A stretch of DNA of 64,000 nucleotides from an uncultured Prevotellaceae bacterium (GTDB lineage: Bacteria; Bacteroidota; Bacteroidia; Bacteroidales; Bacteroidaceae), in the NCBI GenBank assembly GCA_949299545.1, contig CASGAM010000017.1, positions 27,611 through 91,610 of the forward strand, in the 5' to 3' direction. Each line of letters begins with the position of its first letter. Positions within the stretch are counted from its first letter, which is position 1. The notes beneath the pieces were generated by a model that was not told the origin of the DNA, made no database searches, and saw only the letters and a list, made by a program, of their open reading frames with translations. A program made the position numbers and the translations under genes. Shown here piece after piece: positions 33,567-41,523 of the stretch.

Positions 33567-33605
33567 ACGTCTCCCGGTTTCGCACAAGAGGAAACCGGGA
33601 GACGT
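33567..33605 (-). terminator. Terminator of the locus-2 lipoprotein gene
   Basis: A perfect 15-bp stem (ACGTCTCCCGGTTTC/GAAACCGGGAGACGT, 9-base loop) followed on the minus strand by TTTGTGTTTT, about 40 bases past the gene stop. Confidence 0.9.
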
Positions 33606-33642
33606 CTGTCATATATTTTCTTCAAGGCCGCATCACCGCCCA

Positions 33643-36486
33643 TTACTGAGCCTGGGACAATGGCAGGACATTGCCGTCTTTCCAGACTTCGGCCGCCTTG
33701 TAGAGGTCTACCGAGGCGTCGGGCACGTAAACGGTGCAGGTCGGCGAGATGGTGTTACCGGAATAGACTGACGGCGGATAAGTAGCCTGACAGTATATGG
33801 TCTGCAACTGGTCGGTCAAATTATTCTCCCTCACCTGCGTGAGCGTACTCGGCAATATCACCTTGGTCACGCCCGAACTTTTGAACACACCTTGCCACAG
33901 CGTGTAACATCCCTCAGGAAGAGAAAATTCTGTAAGGCCGCTACAGTTCTGGAATGCGAAATCCGAAAGGGTGGTCAGGCCGGACGGCAGGGACAGAGCG
34001 GTCAAACCGGTGCAGCCGTAAAAGGCATAACTGCCTATTGATGACAAACCGTCGGGGAAAGAGATGCTTTTCAATCCGGTGCAGTTATAAAAAGCTGAAC
34101 TTTCCAACGTGGTCAGGCCGGATGGCAGGGAGAGAGACGTTAAACCGGTACAGCCGTAAAAAGCAGAACTGCCTATCGATGCCAGATTGTCGGGGAACGT
34201 CACTGATGTCAGACCGGTGCAGCCATTAAAAGCTGAACTTTCCAATGTTGTCAAACCGTCAGGGAGTGTTAAAGACGTCAAGCCGGTACAGTCGAAAAAA
34301 GCACAGCTGCCTATTGTTGCCAGACCATCGGGTAAGCTGATACTGCGCAGACCGGAACAGTAGGAAAAAGCAGAACTGCTTATCGTTATCAAACCATCCG
34401 GAAAAGAAACATGCGACAAACGGGTGCAATCTTCAAAAGCACGAATCCCTATTTCTTTCAGTTTCCTAGGTATATAAATCTCCGTAATACCGGTACATCC
34501 TGAAAAAGCACTTTCACCAAGCATTGTTAACCCTTCGGGAAGAATTAAACGTGTCAAACCCGTACATTCATGAAAGGCATAACGGTCTATTGTCATTAGA
34601 TCATCAGGAAAAGATATATTAGCCAATGAATAACAACCATCAAAGACACCATATCCTATAGTTTTCAAGCTGTTCGGCAATAAGACTCTTGTTAAAGCAG
34701 TACAACCAGAAAATGCCTTTGAATCAATCGTTGTCAGTCCTTCAGAAAAAGAGATATTCATCAGATTATAACAATATGCGAAGGATTCCTGCCCTATTAT
34801 CTCCAAGGAGGATGGTAAAGAGATATTCGTCAGATTACTACAATGTCCAAAAGCCAATTCACCTAATAATGTCAAACCTTCCGGAAGAGATACATTTCTT
34901 AAGCCATAACAACCATTAAAAGCTTTTTCGCCAATTGTTTCCAATCCTTCAGGAAATGACACTTCTGTCAGACCGTCACAACCACCAAAAGCTGAATAAT
35001 CTATTGTTTTAAGCCCTGCAGGTAAAGATATAGATGTTAAACCAGTACACCTATAAAAAGACATATTACCTATTGTTGTCAGTCCTTCCGGAAAAGAAAT
35101 AGATGTTAAACCAGTACAGCCTGCAAAAGCAGAATTGCCTATTGTTGCAAGCCCTACAGGCAAAGATATAGATGTTAAACCGATACAATTATCAAAGGCC
35201 GAATAATCTATTGTTATAAGCCCTTCCGGAAAAGATATGCTTTTTAGACCTTCACAAAAGTAGAATGCATATTTATTAATAGAGCTTATATTCTCCGGCA
35301 ATCTGACATCTACCAAATTACAATAATAGAACACATAATCTCCGATAGTCATATCTGAGGTATAATATTTTACACTACCACTTTGATAATAATAATCTCC
35401 ACCTTCCACAATCTCCGCTTCTCGAAGGTCTAATTTTGTCAGTACACCGGCTGTTTCTTTGTTCGTGACATCACGTCCGGCCATCTCCCGGATAAAGCGG
35501 ATATCCGTCCCGTTCAAGGGGCCGGTGACTTTCATCTCGGAGATGAAGAATTTGTTTTCTTCGCCAATCAGTTCGGGCAAGGTACCGGCCTGCTCCACAT
35601 GATAGACATTGGCCAAAGTCTCGTCCTGCATCGCAGACGACAGACGGTAAGCGACACCGGCCTCGAAGTTCTTGCCGGCAAACGTCTGTTCGTAAGTCAC
35701 ACCGGCGGCATCGGTGACACGCGCCGTGAGCGTCTTGCCGGAAAGGTTGGCGGGCGCCATCATGAAATAGACGGTGGCCGTAAGGTTTTCCTCGTCTACG
35801 GCCACGTCAGTCAGTGAGACGGGCAGGTTGTTGGCCGTGGTCTTAGGCGTGATGCATATCTCCGCTGCGGTCAGGTCGATGGTGCCCTCGGTCACAAACA
35901 GTTTGCCGGGTGCGACCAGCGTGAGCGAACGCAGGTTACAGGCGTGGGGCATCGTGATGTCTATGCGTACCAGGCTGCCCAAATGCTTGAAGTCGAAGTT
36001 GACACTGCCTTCAGCGGGCGCGGAAGCCACGGCGCCCATATAATCGTAGCGGCCGAGATGGGCGGTAGAGGCATTGCCCTCCTGGCACTGGCCGAGGTAA
36101 GACACTTCGAGCGCCTGCTGGTCTAAATGGTAATTGCTGATAAACGGATAGTAGGCCGCATACGTGGATGCCGGCTTGAGCGCCCAGCCACCGCCGGTGA
36201 AAGTGGCCGTCTGCGTGCCGGCACCCGACACCATCGGGAAGTACACCTGCGCACCTTCGCTCGGGAAGATGCCCACCGTGTCGTTGTCGGCCCATGTGAA
36301 ACGGACGGCCTCTTCCGTATCTTCCAGCGTGGTGCGCGTCGCACCGGTGTATTTGAAGTCGGTGGCCGTGAACGTAATCTTTTCGGCCTTGCTCAAATCA
36401 ATGTCATAGACCTCTATCTCCGACGTACAGGAGCCGAAGAAAGACAGCGAGGCCAACAGAGGAAATAAAATCTTTTTGTTTTTCAT
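33643..36486 (-). CDS. Fimbrillin-like lipoprotein with BspA-type LRR array
   Basis: Giant surface lipoprotein of 947 aa. A lipobox (FFGSC) puts the lipidated Cys at about residue 20. Residues 35-290 form a fimbrillin-like domain (ITFTATDFKYTGATRTTL ... NFEAGVAYRLSSA). From about 375 to 885 there are 22 BspA-type LRRs of 23 residues (L-x-x-I-x-x-x-AF-x-x-C-x-x-L-x-x-I-x-LP-x-GL). A cap with YCQATYPPSVYSGN and VYVPDASVDLYKAAEVWK closes it. BspA-like LRRs bind host matrix proteins in oral Bacteroidetes, so adhesion is likely. It shares its N-terminal plan with 19498-20922. An upstream terminator lies between it and the peptide gene. Confidence 0.9.
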   Translation of the reverse strand: MKNKKILFPLLASLSFFGSCTSEIEVYDIDLSKAEKITFTATDFKYTGATRTTLEDTEEAVRFTWADNDTVGIFPSEGAQVYFPMVSGAGTQTATFTGGGWALKPASTYAAYYPFISNYHLDQQALEVSYLGQCQEGNASTAHLGRYDYMGAVASAPAEGSVNFDFKHLGSLVRIDITMPHACNLRSLTLVAPGKLFVTEGTIDLTAAEICITPKTTANNLPVSLTDVAVDEENLTATVYFMMAPANLSGKTLTARVTDAAGVTYEQTFAGKNFEAGVAYRLSSAMQDETLANVYHVEQAGTLPELIGEENKFFISEMKVTGPLNGTDIRFIREMAGRDVTNKETAGVLTKLDLREAEIVEGGDYYYQSGSVKYYTSDMTIGDYVFYYCNLVDVRLPENISSINKYAFYFCEGLKSISFPEGLITIDYSAFDNCIGLTSISLPVGLATIGNSAFAGCTGLTSISFPEGLTTIGNMSFYRCTGLTSISLPAGLKTIDYSAFGGCDGLTEVSFPEGLETIGEKAFNGCYGLRNVSLPEGLTLLGELAFGHCSNLTNISLPSSLEIIGQESFAYCYNLMNISFSEGLTTIDSKAFSGCTALTRVLLPNSLKTIGYGVFDGCYSLANISFPDDLMTIDRYAFHECTGLTRLILPEGLTMLGESAFSGCTGITEIYIPRKLKEIGIRAFEDCTRLSHVSFPDGLITISSSAFSYCSGLRSISLPDGLATIGSCAFFDCTGLTSLTLPDGLTTLESSAFNGCTGLTSVTFPDNLASIGSSAFYGCTGLTSLSLPSGLTTLESSAFYNCTGLKSISFPDGLSSIGSYAFYGCTGLTALSLPSGLTTLSDFAFQNCSGLTEFSLPEGCYTLWQGVFKSSGVTKVILPSTLTQVRENNLTDQLQTIYCQATYPPSVYSGNTISPTCTVYVPDASVDLYKAAEVWKDGNVLPLSQAQ
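33826..35352 (-). repeat. Tandem 69-bp coding repeats (22 LRR units)
   Basis: DNA array behind the LRR domain, one 69-base unit per 23-residue repeat. Outer units (about 33.83-34.43 kb) are GC-rich and close to each other, for instance those ending GCTGL-T-S-L. The inner part (about 34.43-35.40 kb) is clearly AT-richer and more varied. Similar units make recombination within the array likely. Confidence 0.8.
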
Positions 36487-36528
36487 AACTTCTACTTTAA
36501 AATGTTTTTTACTTTAGGGGGTTAGAAT

Positions 36529-36558
36529 AAAAAAAAACGGTCGGACATGCAGCGACCG
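36529..36558 (-). terminator. Terminator between the peptide gene and the LRR lipoprotein gene
   Basis: Minus strand: CGGTCG, 9-base loop, CGACCG, then nine U (36529-36537). It lies 18 bases past the peptide stop and 42 bases before the lipoprotein ATG. No promoter of the TAnnTTTG type is visible in between, so lipoprotein expression probably depends on read-through. Confidence 0.8.
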
Positions 36559-36576
36559 CCCTGCTGACGGAGCGCG

Positions 36577-36765
36577 TCACTCATAAAGGTCGAACAGTCC
36601 CGAAACGGAACTTTCCCACGGGATGTCCTCTCCGGTGCCCGTCGGATCGTTCGCATCCGTGAAACTATTTGCCAAAAGCATCTGCGCATCTATCCGGGCG
36701 ACTTGCACGACAGGCGCCACATACACATGCTTCCGGGAGCATACGTCATTCACAAAATCACTCAT
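36577..36765 (-). CDS. Short YxAP-motif peptide, locus 2
   Basis: A 62-codon gene starting MSDFVNDVCS (ATG at 36765; a TTG two codons upstream is less likely). No signal peptide or membrane helix. The core YVAPVVQVARIDAQMLLANS (residues 15-34) has the same Y-x-A-P ... L-x-x-S spacing as the peptide at 19306-19479. The tail is again acidic with Trp and Ser (IPWESSVSGLFDLYE). It sits between a long regulated leader and an intrinsic terminator, upstream of a fimbrillin/LRR lipoprotein. Function unknown. Confidence 0.7.
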   Translation of the reverse strand: MSDFVNDVCSRKHVYVAPVVQVARIDAQMLLANSFTDANDPTGTGEDIPWESSVSGLFDLYE

Positions 36766-36840
36766 TTTCAAAACGTTTTAGTTAAACATATAGTTATTGC
36801 AATATTGCCAAACATCAGGCTATGCCATACGTTTAACCAT

Positions 36841-36955
36841 AAGAAAAGCGCAGACAATCGCCATACGCCTTCTTGGCTCACCACAAGCCACAATACATTA
36901 TGGAGAAGTCTGCGCCCTATAAAAAGGCCAGTCTTCTCAATATGTATTGGTCCAT
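36841..36955 (-). promoter_or_regulatory. Attenuator-like leader: mini-ORF abutting a terminator-like hairpin
   Basis: On the minus strand a 12-codon frame (MDQYILRRLAFL, ATG at 36955, TAG at 36919-36917) ends one base before an inverted repeat GCGCAGAC/GTCTGCGC (36915-36908 with 36855-36848) that encloses a smaller GGCT/AGCC hairpin. TTTTCTT follows the outer arm. This is the geometry of translation-coupled attenuation, about 75 bases upstream of the locus-2 peptide gene. The mini-ORF has two Arg and two Leu but no obvious amino acid bias, so the signal is unknown. Confidence 0.45.
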
Positions 36956-37044
36956 AGCTCGTTTCAGTCTTTCGAGGTGGTGATTCAGAAGGCGATTGAG
37001 CTACTATTTTTCAATTAATCGTACCGGACGACTCCGGAACGCTA

Positions 37045-37076
37045 CAAATGTACTAAAAAATATTTTCACATACAAA
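37045..37076 (-). promoter_or_regulatory. Promoter of the peptide / LRR lipoprotein locus 2
   Basis: Minus strand: TTTG (37073-37076), a 20-base spacer, TACATTTG (37045-37052). A full consensus match. It gives a leader of about 270 bases before the peptide ATG. The early leader carries a CCGGA/TCCGG hairpin at about 37023-37036. Confidence 0.8.
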
Positions 37077-37112
37077 GGAATAACGGCATTAATCTTTCCT
37101 GACACCATTATA

Positions 37113-37298
37113 TTATGGTAAGACCGGTTCTCCTCCATGCCGTTTTCGCCACCGCGACAGATAACAGAAACAGATGACGACCGAAACAAACGTGGCTATC
37201 GGCGGCGCATACCCCATCAGGAACAGGGAACTCGGAGAGATGTGACTGAACAACCACGACAGGGGGATGCGGCCTTGCGTCAAATCAAGTTTTCCCAT
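37113..37298 (-). CDS. Possible small membrane protein
   Basis: 61-aa frame (MGKLDLTQGRIPLSWL...) with one transmembrane helix (MGYAPPIATFVSVVICFCYL, about residues 28-47) and a basic tail (SRWRKRHGGE). Its ATG overlaps the end of another minus-strand frame without a clear start that ends MKQNKINELWENLI. The pair may be two coupled small genes or pieces of one frameshifted gene. I do not recognise it. It would be served by the promoter at 37516-37547. Confidence 0.4.
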   Translation of the reverse strand: MGKLDLTQGRIPLSWLFSHISPSSLFLMGYAPPIATFVSVVICFCYLSRWRKRHGGEPVLP

Positions 37299-37409
37299 AG
37301 TTCGTTTATCTTATTCTGTTTCATTTTATCTGCACGTCTCGCACAGATGCGGGTCGGCGTCTGCATTCGGAACTGGGAAGTAAAGGAACCGCCTCCCGGC
37401 TCATAAACG

Positions 37410-37508
37410 GAAAGAATGCCAGACAAGTTGATTGGTTTTACCCAGTCATCTTATCCGGCATTCTTTCTGCCCTCCGATGAGGATTACAAAACGCTTTTCC
37501 CGTCATTT
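37410..37508 (-). ncRNA. Structured leader or small RNA with a long hairpin
   Basis: About 100 bases transcribed from the minus-strand promoter at 37516-37547. The 3' half is one long stem: arms GAAAGAATGCCAGACAAG (37410-37427) and CTTATCCGGCATTCTTTC (37450-37467), paired with two mismatches around a 22-base loop. The U tract after it is weak. It could be a small RNA or the leader of the small ORFs at 37.1-37.4 kb. A 22-codon frame (start MTGKAFCNPHRRAERM) is also present. Confidence 0.4.
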
Positions 37509-37515
37509 CGGTTTG

Positions 37516-37547
37516 CAAAGATAAAAAGAATCATCGGGGAAGACAAA
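37516..37547 (-). promoter_or_regulatory. Promoter downstream of folE, reading away from it
   Basis: Minus strand: TTTG (37544-37547), a 20-base spacer, TATCTTTG (37516-37523). A full consensus match with no large gene behind it, only the structured element and small ORFs. Confidence 0.8.
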
Positions 37548-37602
37548 TTTTCGGGAATGTTTGTTATCACGGCGGTATTCCACATGCCGCCCGGCGACCG
37601 CA

Positions 37603-38190
37603 TCAAATGGTCTGGCGGTGAATCAGGTCGAGAAACTCTTCGCGGGTCTTGGCCTGGTTGAACGCTCCGGTGAAGTCGCTGGTGGTTGTAATGGAGTTCT
37701 GTTTCTCGACGCCCCGCATCTGCATGCACATGTGACGTGCCTCGACCACCACCATGACACCGAGGGGATTGAGCGCGTTCTGTATGCACTCTTTTATTTG
37801 GAGTGTCATGCGCTCCTGCACCTGCAAGCGGTGGGAAAAAGAATCTACCACACGCGCTATCTTGCTCAGTCCGGTAATATAGCCGTTGGGTATATAGGCA
37901 ACATGCACCTTGCCGTAGAAAGGCAACATGTGGTGTTCGCAGAGCGAGAAGAAATCAATGTCCTTCACGATGACCATGTGCCTGTAGTCTTCCTTGAATT
38001 TGGCCGAATTGAGGATGGCCTGCGGGTCTTCATTGTAACCGCGTGTCAGCGTCAGCATTGCTTTTGCCACCCTGTAGGGAGTTTTCAACAGACCTTCACG
38101 TTGCGGGTCTTCACCCAAAAGCCTGAGGATATGCTCATAATTGCTCTGGAGACTGGCCAAAGTCTCCGGATTGAATGTTTTCTCTTCCAT
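37603..38190 (-). CDS. folE: GTP cyclohydrolase I
   Basis: Opens GTP to dihydroneopterin triphosphate, the entry to folate (and queuosine) synthesis. The zinc and catalytic motif [18 protein letters not shown] (about residues 107-124), [23 protein letters not shown] (about 132-154) and [14 protein letters not shown] (about 172-185) are intact. 195 aa from the ATG at 38190; that A is shared with the upstream TGA, so the gene is coupled to the SPOR gene. Confidence 0.96.
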   Translation of the reverse strand: MEEKTFNPETLASLQSNYEHILRLLGEDPQREGLLKTPYRVAKAMLTLTRGYNEDPQAILNSAKFKEDYRHMVIVKDIDFFSLCEHHMLPFYGKVHVAYIPNGYITGLSKIARVVDSFSHRLQVQERMTLQIKECIQNALNPLGVMVVVEARHMCMQMRGVEKQNSITTTSDFTGAFNQAKTREEFLDLIHRQTI

Positions 38191-38663
38191 CAATAAGGAA
38201 CTTGTATGACTGTTTTTACTATTAATGCTTCGTTAAACTCGTTCGTTTCACGCAAATCGCTCAACGCACTCTGCGCTTCTTCGTAAGTAAGGAAATCGCC
38301 TACACGACAAATCCAGCGGGGACTCTGAAAATGGGTATAAACCGTCCAATCGGGAAAGGCGTTTTTCACTTTTGCAGCTATATTTTGAGCTTCCACCTTG
38401 GACGCCCGAGAATTGCCACCGGCATATACCTGTATACGATAACCGTTTGCTTTCATCATCCGTACGGATGAACCTGCACTACCGGTTTTGCCTGACTGCG
38501 CGGGTTTATTGCCATTGACAAGGGCGCTGATTTCAGCATCCTGAAACACGCGCACTACCCCCTCACCGCTTTTCGCCTCGGCCAGTTTATCCGTAAACTT
38601 CTCTTGTGCGCAAACATTAGCCGCAGCAAAAACAAACAACCATAAAAAGATTCGTCTCCTCAT
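38190..38663 (-). CDS. Exported SPOR-domain protein
   Basis: 157-aa secreted protein. An N-terminal signal peptide ([20 protein letters not shown]) is followed by a Ser/Gly-rich linker and a C-terminal SPOR domain ([30 protein letters not shown] ... [15 protein letters not shown], about residues 77-140). SPOR domains bind septal, denuded peptidoglycan. Between tpiA and folE; the order tpiA-SPOR-folE is one I recall from other Bacteroides, but this is unchecked. Confidence 0.9.
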   Translation of the reverse strand: MRRRIFLWLFVFAAANVCAQEKFTDKLAEAKSGEGVVRVFQDAEISALVNGNKPAQSGKTGSAGSSVRMMKANGYRIQVYAGGNSRASKVEAQNIAAKVKNAFPDWTVYTHFQSPRWICRVGDFLTYEEAQSALSDLRETNEFNEALIVKTVIQVPY

Positions 38664-38685
38664 TGTTCGTGTTTATGTGTATAAA

Positions 38686-38715
38686 GGCGCCATCCTGCCG
38701 AGACGGGATGGCACC
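38686..38715 (-). terminator. Hairpin after the tpiA reading frame
   Basis: A 10-bp stem (GGCGCCATCC with GGATGGCACC, one G-T pair, 10-base loop) followed by TTTAT on the minus strand. The T tract is short, so some read-through into the SPOR and folE genes is likely. Confidence 0.6.
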
Positions 38716-38731
38716 ACTATGTTAATGCTTA

Positions 38732-39490
38732 TTATTTCCACGCATCGATGATGCCCTTGAAATCAGCGCACTTCAAAGCAGCACCGCCAATCAAGCCACC
38801 GTCAACATCGGGCTTTGCAAAAATTTCCTTCGCATTTGAAGGCTTGCAGCTGCCACCATAAAGGATAGACACGTTCTCAGCAGCCTCAGCGCCGAACTTG
38901 TCTGCAATGGTTGAACGGATGAATGCGTGCATCTCTTCTGCCTGTTCAGCCGTAGCGGTCTTACCTGTACCGATAGCCCATACCGGCTCATAAGCGAGAA
39001 TAATGTTTGAGAACTGTTCTGCAGTGAGGTCGAAAAGTGAACCTTCAAGCTGTGCCTTTACTACCTCGTTCTGCTTTCCTGACTCACGCTCTTCCAACAC
39101 TTCACCAATGCAGAAGATCACTTTAAGGCCGTTAGCCAAAGCCAGATTGACTTTCTCTTTCAAAATCTCGGCAGTTTCGCCATAATAGGCACGACGCTCA
39201 GAATGTCCTAAAATAACATACTGTGCACCGGTTGACTTAACCATGGCTGCAGACACCTCACCGGTATAAGCACCGCTCACCTTGTCTGCACAGTTTTCAG
39301 CGCCAAGACCGATAACGTCGGAATTGATGACACCGGCAACAGAAGCCAAGTGAATAAACGGCGTGCAGATTACAACATCGCAATTCGGCTTGTCAGCAGC
39401 CAAAGCGTTGTTCAACTCAGTAGCCAAAGCCACACCTTCTTGCAGGTTCAGGTTCATTTTCCAGTTTCCTGCTACGATTTTCTTTCTCAT
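38732..39490 (-). CDS. tpiA: Triosephosphate isomerase (C-terminal half of a longer frame)
   Basis: Glycolytic enzyme interconverting dihydroxyacetone phosphate and glyceraldehyde 3-phosphate. NWKMN with the catalytic Lys, ILGHSERR with the catalytic His, and the [12 protein letters not shown] loop with the catalytic Glu are all present, and [10 protein letters not shown] near the end. The conserved protein begins [13 protein letters not shown] at ATG 39490 (252 aa). No stop codon separates it from the DoxX-like frame upstream, so it can be made as a fusion; the A-rich stretch before ATG 39490 could also allow internal initiation. Confidence 0.95.
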   Translation of the reverse strand: MRKKIVAGNWKMNLNLQEGVALATELNNALAADKPNCDVVICTPFIHLASVAGVINSDVIGLGAENCADKVSGAYTGEVSAAMVKSTGAQYVILGHSERRAYYGETAEILKEKVNLALANGLKVIFCIGEVLEERESGKQNEVVKAQLEGSLFDLTAEQFSNIILAYEPVWAIGTGKTATAEQAEEMHAFIRSTIADKFGAEAAENVSILYGGSCKPSNAKEIFAKPDVDGGLIGGAALKCADFKGIIDAWK

Positions 39491-40810
39491 TTTTCTTGTT
39501 TTTAAAAGGTTTGTTAGACGTTTCTTATGTTTCAGTCGTTTATACATTTTACTACCAATCCATATCCGGTCGGCCGTTGTCAGCAACAGCAGCGGTATGA
39601 TGAACCAAAGCAGGATTTTCACGGCCGCCACCATTCTGGATTCCACCTGCATGGCACCCAAGGGGCTGACGTCAAGCGGTTGCTTCAACTCGTCCTCTGC
39701 TGGTATACTGTTACAACTCCATTTATTGTAAACTACACCGCCCTTGATCAAGACCAACCCGGGATTGGAACGTACAATAGTCTTTAACGTAATCTCATCG
39801 GTCATACAAAACGGATATTCGGCCCCGGTAAGATCCTGCCAACGCTGAATTGCATCGGCAGCTGAGGATGTTAGGCAGTAAAAGCCGTATCCGTATTCGG
39901 CACAATAATCATATAACTCGTTTATCAGATCGATATTACTGTCGTCTGCCGCCTCCAGCTTTGGAGAGACTAACAGGAAGGTATAAGACGTGTCGCGCAA
40001 TACATCCTGCGTTATATCAACATTATCAGGCCAAAGGAGCATCGAGAAGTCATGAATAGGAGGCACAAATCCCTCGCTGATTACGACGGTCTTGCTGTCA
40101 ACAAAATGCCAGGTGCTGTCGGGATAGTTTTCCAACGTAAATTCCTTCGTAACGCCGTCTTTTTCCAGAATAAATGTAGTCTCATACTCAGGTGGAAGGG
40201 CGTCTGCCGGTATCTCCATTCCCTTGAGCAGGTCTGCCCCGATATAGTATGGACGGAAATCCAGAACGGGCAATCGGTAAAGGCATAAACCAGCCAACAC
40301 AACTGCGAAAACGATGGAATAAAGGGAGATTGTCCACTGATTGCGCTCTGAAATGAAACGATTCATCAGCTGCGGGAAGAAAAGCAACATGGTCGCAGCA
40401 AGGAAAAGCAGAACGTTTTTTGCAAAAGTCTCCCAGTTGGAGAGTGTCACAGCGTCGCCAAAGCAACCACAATCAGATACAGGATTGGTAATGGCAAGAT
40501 AAAGCGTGAAAGGCGTCACGAACAACATAAACAGCCACAACATGACGGTCGTAGACTTGCGCCGGATACCAAAAAAGAGATAAATACCCAAAATAAACTC
40601 AAAGACAGCCAACAAAATGGCAAATACCAACGGATAAAAGGAAGGTATCCAATCATTCCAACCAAACGCCGTGATATAATCCTCAAACTTATACTGCGAA
40701 CCACGTGGATCCACGATTTTGACGACCCCCGAGAAAATGAAAACGACAGACACGAACAGCCTGCACAAATTCACAATCCCCCAAACTAATTTACGCGTCC
40801 TCTTTCTCAC
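38732..40810 (-). CDS. DoxX/MauE-like membrane protein fused in frame to triosephosphate isomerase
   Basis: One open frame of 692 codons. Residues 1-440 are a membrane protein: four helices (about 15-35, 50-80, 90-110, 130-150) of DoxX/MauE type with the redox-like SDCGCFGDA motif (about 112-120), another helix near 165, a soluble thioredoxin-like part ([38 protein letters not shown]) and a last helix near 405. A basic linker ([18 protein letters not shown]) leads without a stop into TpiA. The start is GTG at 40810 and overlaps the DUF1599 stop by 20 bases. Whether the fusion protein, two proteins, or both are made is open. Confidence 0.7.
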   Translation of the reverse strand: MRKRTRKLVWGIVNLCRLFVSVVFIFSGVVKIVDPRGSQYKFEDYITAFGWNDWIPSFYPLVFAILLAVFEFILGIYLFFGIRRKSTTVMLWLFMLFVTPFTLYLAITNPVSDCGCFGDAVTLSNWETFAKNVLLFLAATMLLFFPQLMNRFISERNQWTISLYSIVFAVVLAGLCLYRLPVLDFRPYYIGADLLKGMEIPADALPPEYETTFILEKDGVTKEFTLENYPDSTWHFVDSKTVVISEGFVPPIHDFSMLLWPDNVDITQDVLRDTSYTFLLVSPKLEAADDSNIDLINELYDYCAEYGYGFYCLTSSAADAIQRWQDLTGAEYPFCMTDEITLKTIVRSNPGLVLIKGGVVYNKWSCNSIPAEDELKQPLDVSPLGAMQVESRMVAAVKILLWFIIPLLLLTTADRIWIGSKMYKRLKHKKRLTNLLKTRKMRKKIVAGNWKMNLNLQEGVALATELNNALAADKPNCDVVICTPFIHLASVAGVINSDVIGLGAENCADKVSGAYTGEVSAAMVKSTGAQYVILGHSERRAYYGETAEILKEKVNLALANGLKVIFCIGEVLEERESGKQNEVVKAQLEGSLFDLTAEQFSNIILAYEPVWAIGTGKTATAEQAEEMHAFIRSTIADKFGAEAAENVSILYGGSCKPSNAKEIFAKPDVDGGLIGGAALKCADFKGIIDAWK

Positions 40811-41342
40811 CGAATTTCAACTTTATCAAACCAAAAACGGCATAATTAATCATATCCTTGTAATTCGCGTCGACACCTTCGGAAACCAAGGTCGCGCCAC
40901 TCAAGCATTCAATCTGTTTGGTGCGGTAGATCTTCATCAGTATAAGATCGGTGTACGAACTCACACGCATGCCACGCCACGCTTCATCGTAATCATGGTT
41001 TTTTTTCTTCATCAGTTCCATGGTCTCTTTCGCATACTTGTCATAAACAGCCAAAGCTTCCTCGGCCGACAAGTCTTCACGCTCGGCATAGCCTAGTTCT
41101 AACTGTATCAGTGCTACAATACCATAATTTACAATGCCGACAAATTCAGGATAAATACCTTCACCTACTAAAGAAACACCTTTCGTTTCAAGACTTCTTA
41201 TCCGATTTGCCTTGATATAGATCTGGTCCGTCACCGACGAAGGACGCATAATGCGCCATGCCGCACCATAATCGTGCAATTTCTTCGAGAACAGCTCACG
41301 GCATTCAGCCATCACCTGCTCAAACTGCTGATTAGTTTCCAT
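40791..41342 (-). CDS. DUF1599 protein with two internal repeats
   Basis: 183-aa protein of the nucleotide-modification-associated DUF1599 family. The unit is duplicated: [39 protein letters not shown] (from about residue 15) and [39 protein letters not shown] (from about 108), with the same K-x-HDY-x-x-AWR-x-MR-x-SS-x-TD core. The His and Asp residues may bind metal. Overlaps the DoxX-TpiA gene by 20 bases. Function unknown. Confidence 0.85.
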   Translation of the reverse strand: METNQQFEQVMAECRELFSKKLHDYGAAWRIMRPSSVTDQIYIKANRIRSLETKGVSLVGEGIYPEFVGIVNYGIVALIQLELGYAEREDLSAEEALAVYDKYAKETMELMKKKNHDYDEAWRGMRVSSYTDLILMKIYRTKQIECLSGATLVSEGVDANYKDMINYAVFGLIKLKFGEKEDA

Positions 41343-41376
41343 TCTACAAGTATCTGTCGTTTGACTTACTAAAGTG

Positions 41377-41408
41377 CAAAGTTAATACTTTTCGCTGATA
41401 AATGCAAA
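41377..41408 (-). promoter_or_regulatory. Promoter of the DUF1599-DoxX-TpiA operon
   Basis: Minus strand: TTTG (41405-41408), a 20-base spacer, TAACTTTG (41377-41384), 35 bases before the DUF1599 ATG. Its -33 end touches the U tract of the M23 gene's terminator. Confidence 0.8.
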
Positions 41409-41438
41409 AAGAGCTTACCTCAGAAAAGCAAGCTCTTT
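41408..41438 (-). terminator. Terminator of the M23 peptidase gene
   Basis: A 9-bp stem (AAAGAGCTT/AAGCTCTTT) plus U run on the minus strand, about 85 bases past the peptidase stop. Confidence 0.85.
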
Positions 41439-41523
41439 ATATTAATTATATGTCTTTTTATAACTGACAATTATAGTCATAGAATACTATCTTCGCTTAT
41501 TGTCAGTCAATATTAGATTATAA

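Noticed and set aside
33826-35352. Regular 69-bp repeats that could be taken for a CRISPR array or minisatellite
   Set aside because: The repeats are in frame, encode 23-residue BspA-type LRRs and have no spacer/repeat alternation or cas genes.
36703-36957. 84-codon plus-strand frame across the locus-2 leader
   Set aside because: It lies opposite the leader and peptide gene, has no promoter and shows no family resemblance; the minus-strand reading explains the region better.
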